Assembly: GCA_002391675.1 (NCBI GenBank)
Contig: DGFM01000052.1
Coordinates: forward strand, 43,439 to 86,731
Source: Cloacimonetes bacterium UBA3900
Lineage (GTDB): Bacteria; Cloacimonadota; Cloacimonadia; Cloacimonadales; Cloacimonadaceae
DNA: 43,293 bases
Reading direction: 5' to 3'
Shown here: positions 26,401-34,837 of the stretch, piece by piece
Position numbering within the stretch: the first letter of the stretch is position 1
Layout: every line of letters begins with the position of its first letter
Notes under the pieces: generated by a model
Database searches by the model: none
The model's input: only the letters and a program-made list of their open reading frames with translations
Told to the model about the DNA's origin: nothing
Program-made: the position numbers and the translations under genes

Positions 26401-28599
26401 GTTAAAATAGTGGGGAAAATAGACGTCAGATTGATGGACAAGGTCGACCACCCACTCAATCAAGAGTTGCAAAAGTTTCTGGTTGAAGCTAAGGACTATA
26501 TATATACAATTATGCATGGCTCTGACACCAAAGGAGAGATTTTAGAAGCTCTAATGAACACTGAAATCATCATGGCGACCTCGGTTAGAGCAGAAATGAC
26601 GCACGTAGGCAAAATTAGTGAAATTAATCTGAGCCCAGATGAGTATATACACATAACTAATGATAATTCATACTACATCTGCGTTGATCAAGAAATTGAT
26701 GATTTCGAATCACTGAGGAGGAATGTTTTCTTATTTTCAAATTCCCTGTCGCTTATCTTTGCATCAATCACTGGTCGTGATTCGGATCAGATGCACCGTA
26801 TAATTGGTGAGGATAAAAACAATTGGGGCTGTTTTCTACAGACCATATTCGAAGATGAGTTTGAGAATGAGCTTAAAATTGCAAGGGAGAAAATAGATGA
26901 ATATAAGAGTGAGCAGAACAACGAGCAACACATCAGGTTCTGGAACATCTTTTCATCTTGCGTTGTTGACGTCTCTGATGATGTTTCGATAACCAATGAA
27001 GATGAGCTAAATAGCTATCTTACAAAAATGTTCCCTGAAGCAGCTCAAGAATCATGGATACGGGAGTCTGCGGACTATACCCGATTGTCCAGTACAATAC
27101 AGGAGAAAATATTTAAGCTGATTAGATCAGTTCCGATTGACTTTGAGCGTCTGTCGGGTTATTATCCACAACTTGATTTTAGAGAGATGATCAGGCAAGA
27201 TTTAATAGAAATCCAGAATAGGTATACTCCAGCATTCAAGTTAGGCCTTTATCATAAGCTAAAAGACGATGCTCCGGAGAGTAAAGACACCTACTTTGAT
27301 GAGTGTGAGAGATATGTGGAACTGTTCAATACCAATGCAGAGGTTCCTAAGTACGCCTACGATATTGAAGATTACTTTATGAAGAAAGTAGAAGAGCAGT
27401 TTGGTTTTGAGCTTGGAGATGAGGAGAAGCTGGATACTCTCGATATAGATGAAAAGCTAAGAGCCAATAAGGTATGGTGGGAAGAAGAGTATGGTATTGA
27501 GCTCAATGAGGAAGTCCTACAATCTAACATGGTAAAATCATTGCTTCTCTTCGCTGAATATGAGGCCTTTACTGAAGAAGTGTCTGAGCTGGATGATAGG
27601 GTGGCGAAAAGTGTGGCAGCTCTGAGGGCGGAAGCTGGGATAGAAGAACAGTCCCCCGAGTTGGATATTCCGAAAGTCCACCACACTACATCAGCAATAG
27701 AGTATGTCCAGCCCCAGGGCGAATCAGAGGAAATGGCTGATAGGGTGGCTGCTACTGAAGATCAAGAAAGTGATGATGAGGGCAAGTCCTCGACACCTCA
27801 ACAGTCACACGGGCAGCACCGCACTGCAATTCGTCCCGCCATTTCAGCTGCTGTGGCTGAGCGTGCACAATACGGGGTAAAGGAGAGAACTACTTCATAT
27901 GATAGCAGTCAGCGCGTAAGTGATAATACTGACAGGACAGCAATAGCCAGAAGTGGAGAAGATGAGAAGAGTCGTGTTATTGTTGTTGATGGAATGGAAT
28001 TGGATTTTGAAAATGATCACATTTCGGGGATTAATAGGAGTTTGGATGAACTTGCCCAAAGACTGAATAACTCTCTGAAAGACTCTGCTACTCCGGGGAT
28101 GATAACTTCTCAGTCAAAATCCGGAGCAGGCAGTGGTTCAAGCGGTGGATCAGGTGTCTCGCAAGAAAGCCGCAATAGTGTCTATATCGGATATGCGGCT
28201 GAATATCTGGCTTACAAGGTATTGAAGAATAAATATGGGGCTACCAGCGTTGAATGGTTATCTGAAAACGCAAAGAGAGCTGAGGTAAATGAGGATGGAA
28301 GAGCTGGGTGTGGCTATGACATCGGTGTAAAAGTTAACGGCATGGATAGGTATGTCGAAGTTAAGGCTATTACAAATCCATCAATCGGATTTGAAATAAC
28401 TGGGAATGAGCTAAGATTTGCAGAAGAAAATGCCGATAGATATGATATTCTGATGGTTCAATCAATCACTGAGAATCCGCAGCTTGTGTATATTAAGAGC
28501 TTCTTCGATATACCCGATAAGGAAAAGCTCACCAATAATAGCCGCTTTACACTTGAATTGCCTTCGGCTAGAATTAGATTTGAGCTCAAAGGCGAATAA
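23434..28599 (+). CDS. NO VEIN-like protein: GHKL/sacsin-type ATPase plus C-terminal DUF3883 (NOV_C)
   Basis: 1721 aa, ATG behind AGGAG. The N-terminus is an HSP90-like (GHKL) ATP-binding domain of the sacsin type: N-box ELIQNADDA (Glu48, Asn52, Asp54, Asp55), VANNGEPF (77-83), and the lid motif SIGHKGLGFRA (Gly106, Gly109, Gly111). About 1200 residues follow with no motif I recognise. Residues about 1410-1580 form an acidic, Ser/Gln/Gly-rich linker. The last ~140 residues match DUF3883/NOV_C: GYAAEYLAYKVL, GCGYDIGVK (Asp1629) and YVEVKAIT (Glu1642, Lys1644), a PD-(D/E)XK nuclease-like core. The same end-to-end plan is known in plant NO VEIN. In bacteria, DUF3883 domains are frequent in defence genes such as DISARM helicases. 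Likely an ATP-dependent sensor/nuclease; target unknown. Confidence 0.88.
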   Translation: MGNKIEAYIQEYMKVTEKQLIERPQHIARDFNIESSMTRDYAGRQLLELIQNADDAAVSAVKKHMLILIDEEKLIVANNGEPFTKEGFDSLFFSHLSPKIHDESIGHKGLGFRAVLSWAHEITIYSSGITVRFSEEIAQEFWDRIKTHNGLEDRVLRSTNKDIGECPIAMLSIPQIVAEPRPGLPDYDTVIELTLRPDILDEVEAQLEEIMQPEALLFFNQLDQVKIVNHGSETIITRKIENTPAGKKSTVSIKKPDCKEPTVKTWHLLEHQWVTRVNQQTNKDHIIMAYNEELDDDVNSLYSYYPTNVEFTAPFIVHASFDVTSDRKGLSDGSSKNKDIFRELAGFICRSAEKLASDGHYDPGFALRFLGIDKNGCDSIAYRMGFFEALQKHLSSCKIIPTVNDEFISFDDGPKVLPKHICSYFSGNDVWDLVNGDHIKSFKVLMQLVDRQEVVYNIDKLCSMIHQRARKLPARSLVYLYLHLAEKYEKELFKLSYCDPIMLNIDGEYIDPKSQVFFSLDNKVIYDIPNDLAIDFLDEAVSQELAEGGNLEKMENAFGVHHYSFNEIANILISNYNEKDNVEDIKAMHRALFQVYSVATASKEDTDGVETGNVRLISKNGSIVTANEVYFGEGYDNRLTETIYRDLPHKILGAPEMIGLQKEGKQELIKYLAWLGVEKYPRLKEDYTNKINYGDNAKRKEALEFIKHIVLNYNYKEYKIGEYSFRDYSEFNEKQGLKDWGHIYKFTTVDELEAILKDIKVETLMEWILADKKLRKMLSEDHDTGGSLRVMIGNNRNFRDIDTRGLRSYIRWKMANSPLLTDPVNPEKKLTPNQCCIAKTMRPEYYPYLVQPKVDTERLMDSLKITGADIDKLLIDIGVHESIKTLSTEALYKILGSLPESDPEGKKARSIYHEILNYDERLLDEEDETYRKFKESGKVLCRVGPKTEYVSVKDAYYLVNRHSQDIQSKFKLIDLEYKRGREKVSKLFCVKIVGKIDVRLMDKVDHPLNQELQKFLVEAKDYIYTIMHGSDTKGEILEALMNTEIIMATSVRAEMTHVGKISEINLSPDEYIHITNDNSYYICVDQEIDDFESLRRNVFLFSNSLSLIFASITGRDSDQMHRIIGEDKNNWGCFLQTIFEDEFENELKIAREKIDEYKSEQNNEQHIRFWNIFSSCVVDVSDDVSITNEDELNSYLTKMFPEAAQESWIRESADYTRLSSTIQEKIFKLIRSVPIDFERLSGYYPQLDFREMIRQDLIEIQNRYTPAFKLGLYHKLKDDAPESKDTYFDECERYVELFNTNAEVPKYAYDIEDYFMKKVEEQFGFELGDEEKLDTLDIDEKLRANKVWWEEEYGIELNEEVLQSNMVKSLLLFAEYEAFTEEVSELDDRVAKSVAALRAEAGIEEQSPELDIPKVHHTTSAIEYVQPQGESEEMADRVAATEDQESDDEGKSSTPQQSHGQHRTAIRPAISAAVAERAQYGVKERTTSYDSSQRVSDNTDRTAIARSGEDEKSRVIVVDGMELDFENDHISGINRSLDELAQRLNNSLKDSATPGMITSQSKSGAGSGSSGGSGVSQESRNSVYIGYAAEYLAYKVLKNKYGATSVEWLSENAKRAEVNEDGRAGCGYDIGVKVNGMDRYVEVKAITNPSIGFEITGNELRFAEENADRYDILMVQSITENPQLVYIKSFFDIPDKEKLTNNSRFTLELPSARIRFELKGE

Positions 28600-28686
28600 T
28601 CTTGCTTTGGAGCTAATAACCACATTTAATGTTGACAAAATGGAGGCAATTAATTTCATTGCTTAAGTATGAATGGGAGGTTTCAT

Positions 28687-29814
28687 ATGCAAAGGATGCT
28701 TTCGTTGGTGCTTTTACTTTGTAGCATGACTCTTCTTGCTACGGATATTACATTCTCCGAAGGGCTTTTGCAGCAGGCGGAATCTGGTGACGCAGAGGCG
28801 CAATATGGGTTGGGTATGGCCTATTATGAAGGTAATGGCATAAAACAGAATTATTTTGAGGCGGCGAGATGGTATAGAAAAGCAGCAGATCAAGGATATG
28901 CAGAAGCACAATACCGCTTGGGCTGTATGTATGAAGAAGGCAAAGGCCTAAAGAAAGATTTTTCAGAAGCATTACACTGGCTACGTATGGCAGCAGATCA
29001 GGAACACATATCTGCACAAAGTAGTTTGGGTTCATTATATTTATGGGGTAGTCCTGATGTAAAGACGGGTATTTCGGAGGGAGTAAAATGGTATCTCAAA
29101 GCAGCGGAAAGGGGAGACATAATGGCACAGTATAATTTGGGCTGGATGTTTCGGGATGGATTTGGTGTGCGAAAGGATTATCAAGAAGCTTTAAAGTGGT
29201 TTCGCAGAGCTGCAGACCAAAAATTCACTCTGGCAAAACATGGTCTGGCTAGTATGTATCGAGATGGCAAAGGAGTAGATCAAGATTATTGTGAAGCAGC
29301 AAAATGGTATCGCAAAGCTGCGGATAAGGGATTATCATCTGCACAGTATGAGTTGGGCAGTATGTATTATTATGGAAGAGGTGTAAAACATGATTACACT
29401 GAAGCCGTGAGATGGATGAGTAAAGCCGCAGAACGAGGGAATACTGATGCACAAAATGATTTGCTTTATTTTTCAGAACAAGGACTGGCAGAAGCACAGT
29501 ATCATGTTGGCTTGATGTACCATGAAGGTAAGGGGGTAGAACAAGACAATTCTGAAGCGTATTATTGGTTTCGGAAAGCCGCAGAGCAAGGACATGTTGA
29601 GGCGCAGTATATGCTGGGCTTAAGTCACAAAACGGGTATAGGCGGTCTTTTGGATAATGAAGAAGCATATTTTTGGTTTATTATAGCTGCTACAAGCGGA
29701 CATGAAAGTGCTATTGAAAGTAGAAATAATGCGGCTAGGGATCTATCTCAAGAACAGCAGGACAAGGTTCAGAATAGAGCGAATGAATGGTTAGAAGAGA
29801 ATAAAATGCCATGA
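28687..29814 (+). CDS. Sel1-repeat (TPR-like) exported protein
   Basis: 375 aa from the ATG at 28687, which follows GGGAGG by 6 nt and starts a signal peptide (MQRMLSLVLLLCSMTLLA). The frame opens 18 nt earlier at 28669, with poorer signals. Eight full Sel1 repeats of about 36 aa (pattern AEAQYxLGxMYxxGxGVxxDYxEAxxWYRKAA) and one shortened repeat near TDAQNDLLYFSEQGL fill most of the protein; a charged helical end follows. Sel1 proteins are alpha-solenoid scaffolds, often periplasmic. It is AT-rich like the three genes before it and 87 nt from the large ATPase gene, so it may belong to the same island, but a role in a shared system is not shown. Confidence 0.9.
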   Translation: MQRMLSLVLLLCSMTLLATDITFSEGLLQQAESGDAEAQYGLGMAYYEGNGIKQNYFEAARWYRKAADQGYAEAQYRLGCMYEEGKGLKKDFSEALHWLRMAADQEHISAQSSLGSLYLWGSPDVKTGISEGVKWYLKAAERGDIMAQYNLGWMFRDGFGVRKDYQEALKWFRRAADQKFTLAKHGLASMYRDGKGVDQDYCEAAKWYRKAADKGLSSAQYELGSMYYYGRGVKHDYTEAVRWMSKAAERGNTDAQNDLLYFSEQGLAEAQYHVGLMYHEGKGVEQDNSEAYYWFRKAAEQGHVEAQYMLGLSHKTGIGGLLDNEEAYFWFIIAATSGHESAIESRNNAARDLSQEQQDKVQNRANEWLEENKMP

Positions 29815-30529
29815 TACCATATTAGCTGAGGGCTAAGCAGTAGCTTATGTTAAAAATGAGAATAAAAAGCAGGTTCTTCTTATCCTGTCGGGTTATGACT
29901 CAACGTAAAGGGAAGATACTATAGACAATAACGTGTGACGATTTTGCAGTTGTGCGTTGTGAGTGGGACGCATGTCATTGATATGTTGTGCGTTATAAGG
30001 ATCAAGGTAAGCGGGTGAAAACCGAGGGATAGAATTGGTAGTGTTCCTTTGATACTACACTTCCGTAATGAAAGAGGCGGTAGCTTTCCTGTAGGGTCGC
30101 TCGCCGGAGCGAACACGCGATCTTACCCTGAAAACATCAAGCTGCGCTTGATTGCGGCGGTATGGCAACCTCCGGCTACCTTTTGGTCGCTACGGCGACC
30201 GCCCTTGCAAGGGTATTTTACTTTCGGCAAAAAAGGGACAACATTTGACCGGTTTCGTATCATCAATGTTGGCAAAGGGTTGCGAGATTCATAAATTTGG
30301 TTTGTTGTGTTCAGGGCAAGGTCGTCAGGGTATATTATGAAGGCTTGTTTTCCGGTAGGGTGAGTTTTGGATTTTTCCACGAATGGGGCCGGCTGCGCTG
30401 TCGGTAGAGATGCGGATGGTTGTGGTGTGGATGCGCACGGTGGTGGGCTTTCTTTTATTTCCTCAGATGAACACGAATTATGGGACTAAAGGAATTGGTC
30501 AATAACAGGTGGGGAGTGTTTTGGGCGGG
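29815..30529. other. 715-bp gene-free interval, right flank of the island
   Basis: The left part is AT-rich and carries no gene I recognise. From about 30080 a chain of palindromes begins: TCGCTC...GAGCGA, ATCAAGC-TGC-GCTTGAT (30136-30152), GGTCGC-TACG-GCGACC with a UACG loop (30185-30200), and CCCTTGCAAGGG (30202-30213). Around 30390-30445 there is a diverged module-B phrase (GTAGAGATGCGGATGG). No clear terminator was found for the transport operon ending at 30530. Short frames here are repeat translations. Confidence 0.55.
30132..30194 (+). repeat. Hairpin-rich repeat flanking the island, right copy
   Basis: Inverted counterpart of 19951-20013 with a nearly identical 48-bp core. Together the pair brackets the RhuM/PIN/NO VEIN-like/Sel1 genes. 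Confidence 0.85.
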
Positions 30530-32398
30530 CTACTTCTCCATCGGTACCACGATGCCTTTGATGATGATGTTTTGGAAGAAGACAAACACGACTAAGGTGG
30601 GGATGGCGGCGATCACAAGAGCGGCATAGCCAACGCTGCTGCTGGCTCTTTGCATCAGGTTGTAGATGTGCACCATCAGGGTCCACATGGATTGATCCTG
30701 GCAGACGATGAAGGCGAAGAGGAAGTTGCGATAGGCGGCATTGAAGGCGCTCAGGGCGATCACGGCAAGGATGGGTTTGGAGAGCTGGAGCGTGAATTGC
30801 CAAAAAAGGCGGAATTCTCCGGCGCCGTCCAACATAGCGCTTTCGTAGATTTCCTGGGGCAGGCTATCGAAGAAGCCCTTGAGCAAAAAGATGAAGTAGC
30901 CGTCTGCAGCGGCGGGCAGTACCAAAGCCCAGAAGGTATTGAGCAGATTGAGTTTCTTGAGCATGAGGAAGTTGGGGATGGCCATCACCATTGCAGGGAA
31001 GGCCATGGTGAGCATGAAGAGCATGATGATTTGGTAGCTGAAGCGTGGTTTGAAGCGGGAAAGCGCATAGGCGGCCAGGGGATTGACCGTGACGGCAAGC
31101 AGGATGGAGAGCAGCACATAGATGGCGGTATTGCGCAGGGAGTGGGCATCGCTGAGCATCTGTTCCAGAGCCATTTTGTAGTTGCGGGTGATAAATTCCT
31201 TTCTGATGGCGCCCTCTCTATCTTTGAAGCTGTAGTAGTCTATCTCCTTGCTGGGGAAGCTAATCTCTTGCCAGTCTGGCAGGTTCATGTCCCAGGCAAG
31301 GTTGAGTGAGTCGATGCTGCCATACTTGCGCCTGAGGAAATTGCGGAAATCCTGGGCCAGGTTTTTGATCCTGATCTGATGGGGTTGGGCCACGTTTTGG
31401 ATGAAGTGCACCAGGTCTTCCACGAGGGCGCCGCTATCGGGCAGTTGAGACGGGATCTGCACCTGGCTAAAGGAGGCGTAGGAGCTGCCGTAGGTTTGGT
31501 TGAGGGCGGCGATGGTCTCATATTTTTGCTGCAGCATCGCTTGGAAGGGGGCGAGTGCGTCCTCGGAGATGTCCAGATGATGCACGTTGATGGCGTTTTT
31601 GGCGGTGTGGAGCCAGGCTTCGCGAAGTGGATGACCAGCGGGCGGGCAGCTTTCGGGCAGTTTGAGCTGGTCAAAAGAGGTGTAAGAGCTTCCCAAGAGC
31701 CGGTTTAGCTTGTCCAGGTCACCGTTTACCATGGGGATGACTTCGCTATTTGCGAAGAAGCCATCGGGGTTGATGAAGAGCTTTTGCTGCAGGGGGCGGG
31801 ATTCCTTGAACTGGCGGAAGCGGCCTAAATAGCCCTCGGTGGAGCTGGTGAAGATGCGGCCCATGATCTCCTTCTCTTCCACGCTGATCTCTTCCCAGCT
31901 GACTGCGCCGGTGCCGTATTTGCGGTTGAATTCGACTAATGAGTTGTTGTTTTCCTCTCTTAAGATTTTGCGGTATTGGCGCTGGGCCAGGGGGTAGACG
32001 CCACGGCCGTAGTGTTCGGCCACGTAATAGTGGTAGACTCCGTACTCGGCCTGGGCGATAAACTCTTGCCAATCCCGGTGGATGGCGGGGTTGGCATCCC
32101 GGGGCAAGGTGACTTCGGCAAAGGAAATCCAGGTGCCGGGGTAGTTGTCCATCAGACGGCTGCTTTCCTCGTTGTAACGGCTTTCGAGATACTTTTTGTA
32201 GAGGGCTTCATCGCTGTGGAGATAGGCCGGGATGAGCTCCATGCGGGTGCTGTCTACGGCGCTTTTGATGGAGGAGGAGAGCATGAGCGCAAAGGGGTAG
32301 ATCATGGTGATGGAGCCGAGGATGAGCAGCAGATGGATGCAGAGGTTGAGGATGCGGGTTTTGGGGTCTTTGCGCGCTACTTTGCCGATGATGCTCAT
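30530..32398 (-). CDS. ABC sugar-type permease (MalG-like) with a large extracytoplasmic insertion
   Basis: 622 aa, about twice the normal length of a MalG-type permease. Helix 1 is at about 17-41. The usual permease core, with further helices and the EAA loop (YESAMLDGAGEFRLFWQFTL) that docks the ATPase, occupies about 408-622. Between them lie about 350 extra residues, expected on the periplasmic side, with repeated short units such as KYETIAALNQTYGSSYASF, KYGSIDSLNLAWDMNLPDW and DLDKLNRLLGSSYTSFDQL. These resemble a short motif in GH42 beta-galactosidases. ATG overlaps the upstream fusion gene by 4 nt. It should pair with that gene's MalF-like half; the ATPase must be encoded elsewhere. 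Confidence 0.85.
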   Translation of the reverse strand: MSIIGKVARKDPKTRILNLCIHLLLILGSITMIYPFALMLSSSIKSAVDSTRMELIPAYLHSDEALYKKYLESRYNEESSRLMDNYPGTWISFAEVTLPRDANPAIHRDWQEFIAQAEYGVYHYYVAEHYGRGVYPLAQRQYRKILREENNNSLVEFNRKYGTGAVSWEEISVEEKEIMGRIFTSSTEGYLGRFRQFKESRPLQQKLFINPDGFFANSEVIPMVNGDLDKLNRLLGSSYTSFDQLKLPESCPPAGHPLREAWLHTAKNAINVHHLDISEDALAPFQAMLQQKYETIAALNQTYGSSYASFSQVQIPSQLPDSGALVEDLVHFIQNVAQPHQIRIKNLAQDFRNFLRRKYGSIDSLNLAWDMNLPDWQEISFPSKEIDYYSFKDREGAIRKEFITRNYKMALEQMLSDAHSLRNTAIYVLLSILLAVTVNPLAAYALSRFKPRFSYQIIMLFMLTMAFPAMVMAIPNFLMLKKLNLLNTFWALVLPAAADGYFIFLLKGFFDSLPQEIYESAMLDGAGEFRLFWQFTLQLSKPILAVIALSAFNAAYRNFLFAFIVCQDQSMWTLMVHIYNLMQRASSSVGYAALVIAAIPTLVVFVFFQNIIIKGIVVPMEK

Positions 32399-34833
32399 GA
32401 TTCGTCTCCGCTTGCCACACGGAACTCCATGCGGGAGATGTGTTTGATCTGCATGACGGTAAAGCCCATCAGCATGAGGCTGAGGAGCCAGGCCATGGTG
32501 GTGGCGAGGCCGAATTTGAGGTAAAGATAGGCCTTCTCAAAGATGAGCAGGTCTGCGACGCGGGTGGCTTCGTTAGGCCCGCCGAAGGTCATCACCAAGA
32601 TGAAGTCGCTGGATTGGGCGGAGATGATGAAGGCGGCGATGAGCTGGATGATGATCAGGGCTTTGAGGCTGGGGAAAACGATGTGGCGCAGCTTGGCAAA
32701 GAAGCCGGCGCCGTCGATGTCTGCTGCTTCGTAAAGTTCGTTGGGGATGTTCTTTAGCGCTGCCAGGTAGATGAGTGAGCCGGGGCCAATTCCCGCCCAG
32801 ATGCCGGGCAAGACCACGCAGAGCATAGCCAGCTTTTCGTCTTGGATCCACTGGCTTTTGGGGAGGCCGAGGGCGATGAGGATCTGGTTGAGCGCACCTG
32901 CATCGCCGGGGTGGTAAAGCAGTTTCCAGAGGTAGATTACGATCACGCCACTGATCACGGCGGGGAGGTAAAAGATGACGCGGTAGATGAGTTTGCCGTG
33001 CGAAACTTCCTGCAGCATGATGGCTAAAACGATGGAAGGCCAAAAACCGAGGCCGATGGATAAGGTCATGTAATACAGCGTCCTGCCTACGCTGGCCCAC
33101 CAAGTGGCGTCGAAGAGGACTTCGGCCAGGTTGCCAAAGCCAACCCAAGGGCTGGGCCCTACGAGCTTGTAATCCTGCGCAGCCATCACGGAGCCCGAGA
33201 TCAGCGGCACATACTTCCACATGAAGATGCTGATCACGGCGGGGGCCAGGAGGATGACGATCCAGAAGGTGCGACGGGAGCTTTTGCTGCTGGTGACGCG
33301 GTGTTCGGGAGTGAGAATCTTCCACACGCGCCAGAGCGTGAAGCCAAAGGCAAAGAGGATGAGAGCGGCGATCACGGCGGCCAGGCGCTCGCGCTTCAGC
33401 TTCTCGGAGCGGGGCAAGATGCCGATCATCTCCTTATTGGTGCGGTCTTGTGCGGCTTGCAGCACTTTGAGGATGTTGGCTCTGCGGATTTTGGGGTCGG
33501 TGCCCAGTTTTCCGCTGCGGTCCAGCTTGATCAGCTCGTCCAGGGGGTAGGTCATAAATTCGTAGACCTTCTGGCAGTTGTCGCCGAAGGGTTCGGGTTT
33601 GCCTTCGTTCATAGCGGTTTGGAAGGTTTCCAGCCAGCCTGCGGGTGAGTGGCGCAGCAGCTCGTCATAGCCGTAACGCTTTAGGAAGACGGGGTTTTGC
33701 ACGCGGCCGTAGCCGTTTTCCACCATCACCTTGAGACGGATTTTGCGGGCTTCCTCGCTATCGTAAAACTTGATGTATTCCCAGGCTGCCTGGCGCACTT
33801 CGGCGGGGTCTCTATCGCCCAAACCGGCGTTGTTGCTGATGCCGGCGCCGCTGAAGATGCCCATCATGCGGCAGTTGATCTCGCTGCCTCCCTTGCCGGC
33901 GGGGCCCTGCGGTGCGGGAGCGAAGCCGTAGAGGTTGGGGTCGTAGCGTCCGCCCATGTTTTGCTGCGAGAGGTAGTCCATACGCATGGCGATCTTGCCT
34001 TCGGTCCAGAAGTAGCCCCAGTCGCCATCCCGCATGGAATAGCCTTCCTGGGGGCGGCCGTTCTTGTCTGTCCAGGGCGTGTTGAGGATTTTGAGGTAGT
34101 ATTCTGCGGCGTCTACGCCTGCTTCGGAGGCGAAGGCGGCTTTCCAGTGCTGCGCTTGTTCGTCCCAAACCACGGCATCGCCGCCGGCAGCCCAGAGCAG
34201 AGGGAGCCAGTCGTAGGCGGCTTGCGGGCCGGAAGCCAGAACGGTGCCGTAATTATTGGTGGCGGGATCGCTGAGCCGGGCGGCGTAGTCCATGAATTCA
34301 TCCCAGTCTTTGGGGGCGCGGTTGGGGTCTAAACCCGCTTTCTTGAAGACGTCCTTGCGGTACATGAGCACGCGTACCAGGGTCTCGTAGGGGAGCATCC
34401 AGACCTTCTCCTTGTTTTGGCCCTTCAGCTTGCGCTTGATTACCTGCCAGACGGGCTTTTCCACGCGCAGGTCGAGCAGTTCGGGGTCTTCCCGGGCGAT
34501 GAATTCGTCCAGCGGGTAAAGGAAGTTGTTTTGGATGTAAGTGTCGCTTTGACGGAAGTTTACATAGAGGATGTCGGGTGCCACTCCGCCGGCGATGGCC
34601 ATGAGCGGGGCAGCGTCTAAATCCATCTTGTCTATCTTGATGCCGGAAAAGGCGCGCAGCTCGATGTGTGGGAACTTCTTTTTGAAAGCCTGCACCACGG
34701 CGGCGTTGGCTTTGGAAGCGGCATCGGTGGCACGCGGGTCTGGCAGCTCAAAGACTTTGAGCACCACCGCCGAGAGCTGCGTGAATGCGCTCAGCAGCAG
34801 GATGATAAACCAGACCTTACAAGCTTTCTGCAT
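32395..34833 (-). CDS. Fused solute-binding protein and ABC permease (MalE-MalF-like)
   Basis: 812 aa. After a hydrophobic signal/anchor (about 7-24, no lipobox Cys) comes a family-1-type extracellular solute-binding domain, about 25-480 (GVAPDILYVNF, YPLDEFIAREDPEL, MLPYETLVRVLMYRKDVFKKAGL). A transmembrane helix at about 492-512 links it to a MalF-type permease, about 530-800, with the EAA loop YEAADIDGAGFFAKLRHIVFP. In most bacteria these are separate genes; here the binding protein is tethered to the channel. Starts 4 nt after the nucleoside phosphorylase stop without a clear Shine-Dalgarno, so coupling is likely. The ligand is unknown; a nucleoside or sugar-type solute is suggested by the operon. 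Confidence 0.9.
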   Translation of the reverse strand: MQKACKVWFIILLLSAFTQLSAVVLKVFELPDPRATDAASKANAAVVQAFKKKFPHIELRAFSGIKIDKMDLDAAPLMAIAGGVAPDILYVNFRQSDTYIQNNFLYPLDEFIAREDPELLDLRVEKPVWQVIKRKLKGQNKEKVWMLPYETLVRVLMYRKDVFKKAGLDPNRAPKDWDEFMDYAARLSDPATNNYGTVLASGPQAAYDWLPLLWAAGGDAVVWDEQAQHWKAAFASEAGVDAAEYYLKILNTPWTDKNGRPQEGYSMRDGDWGYFWTEGKIAMRMDYLSQQNMGGRYDPNLYGFAPAPQGPAGKGGSEINCRMMGIFSGAGISNNAGLGDRDPAEVRQAAWEYIKFYDSEEARKIRLKVMVENGYGRVQNPVFLKRYGYDELLRHSPAGWLETFQTAMNEGKPEPFGDNCQKVYEFMTYPLDELIKLDRSGKLGTDPKIRRANILKVLQAAQDRTNKEMIGILPRSEKLKRERLAAVIAALILFAFGFTLWRVWKILTPEHRVTSSKSSRRTFWIVILLAPAVISIFMWKYVPLISGSVMAAQDYKLVGPSPWVGFGNLAEVLFDATWWASVGRTLYYMTLSIGLGFWPSIVLAIMLQEVSHGKLIYRVIFYLPAVISGVIVIYLWKLLYHPGDAGALNQILIALGLPKSQWIQDEKLAMLCVVLPGIWAGIGPGSLIYLAALKNIPNELYEAADIDGAGFFAKLRHIVFPSLKALIIIQLIAAFIISAQSSDFILVMTFGGPNEATRVADLLIFEKAYLYLKFGLATTMAWLLSLMLMGFTVMQIKHISRMEFRVASGDES

Positions 34834-34837
34834 TATC

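Noticed and set aside
29897..29905. GACTCAACG near the right end of the island, echoing the 21-bp motif
   Set aside because: Only 9 bases match and the conserved CGCCAACATT half is missing; too short to call an attachment site.
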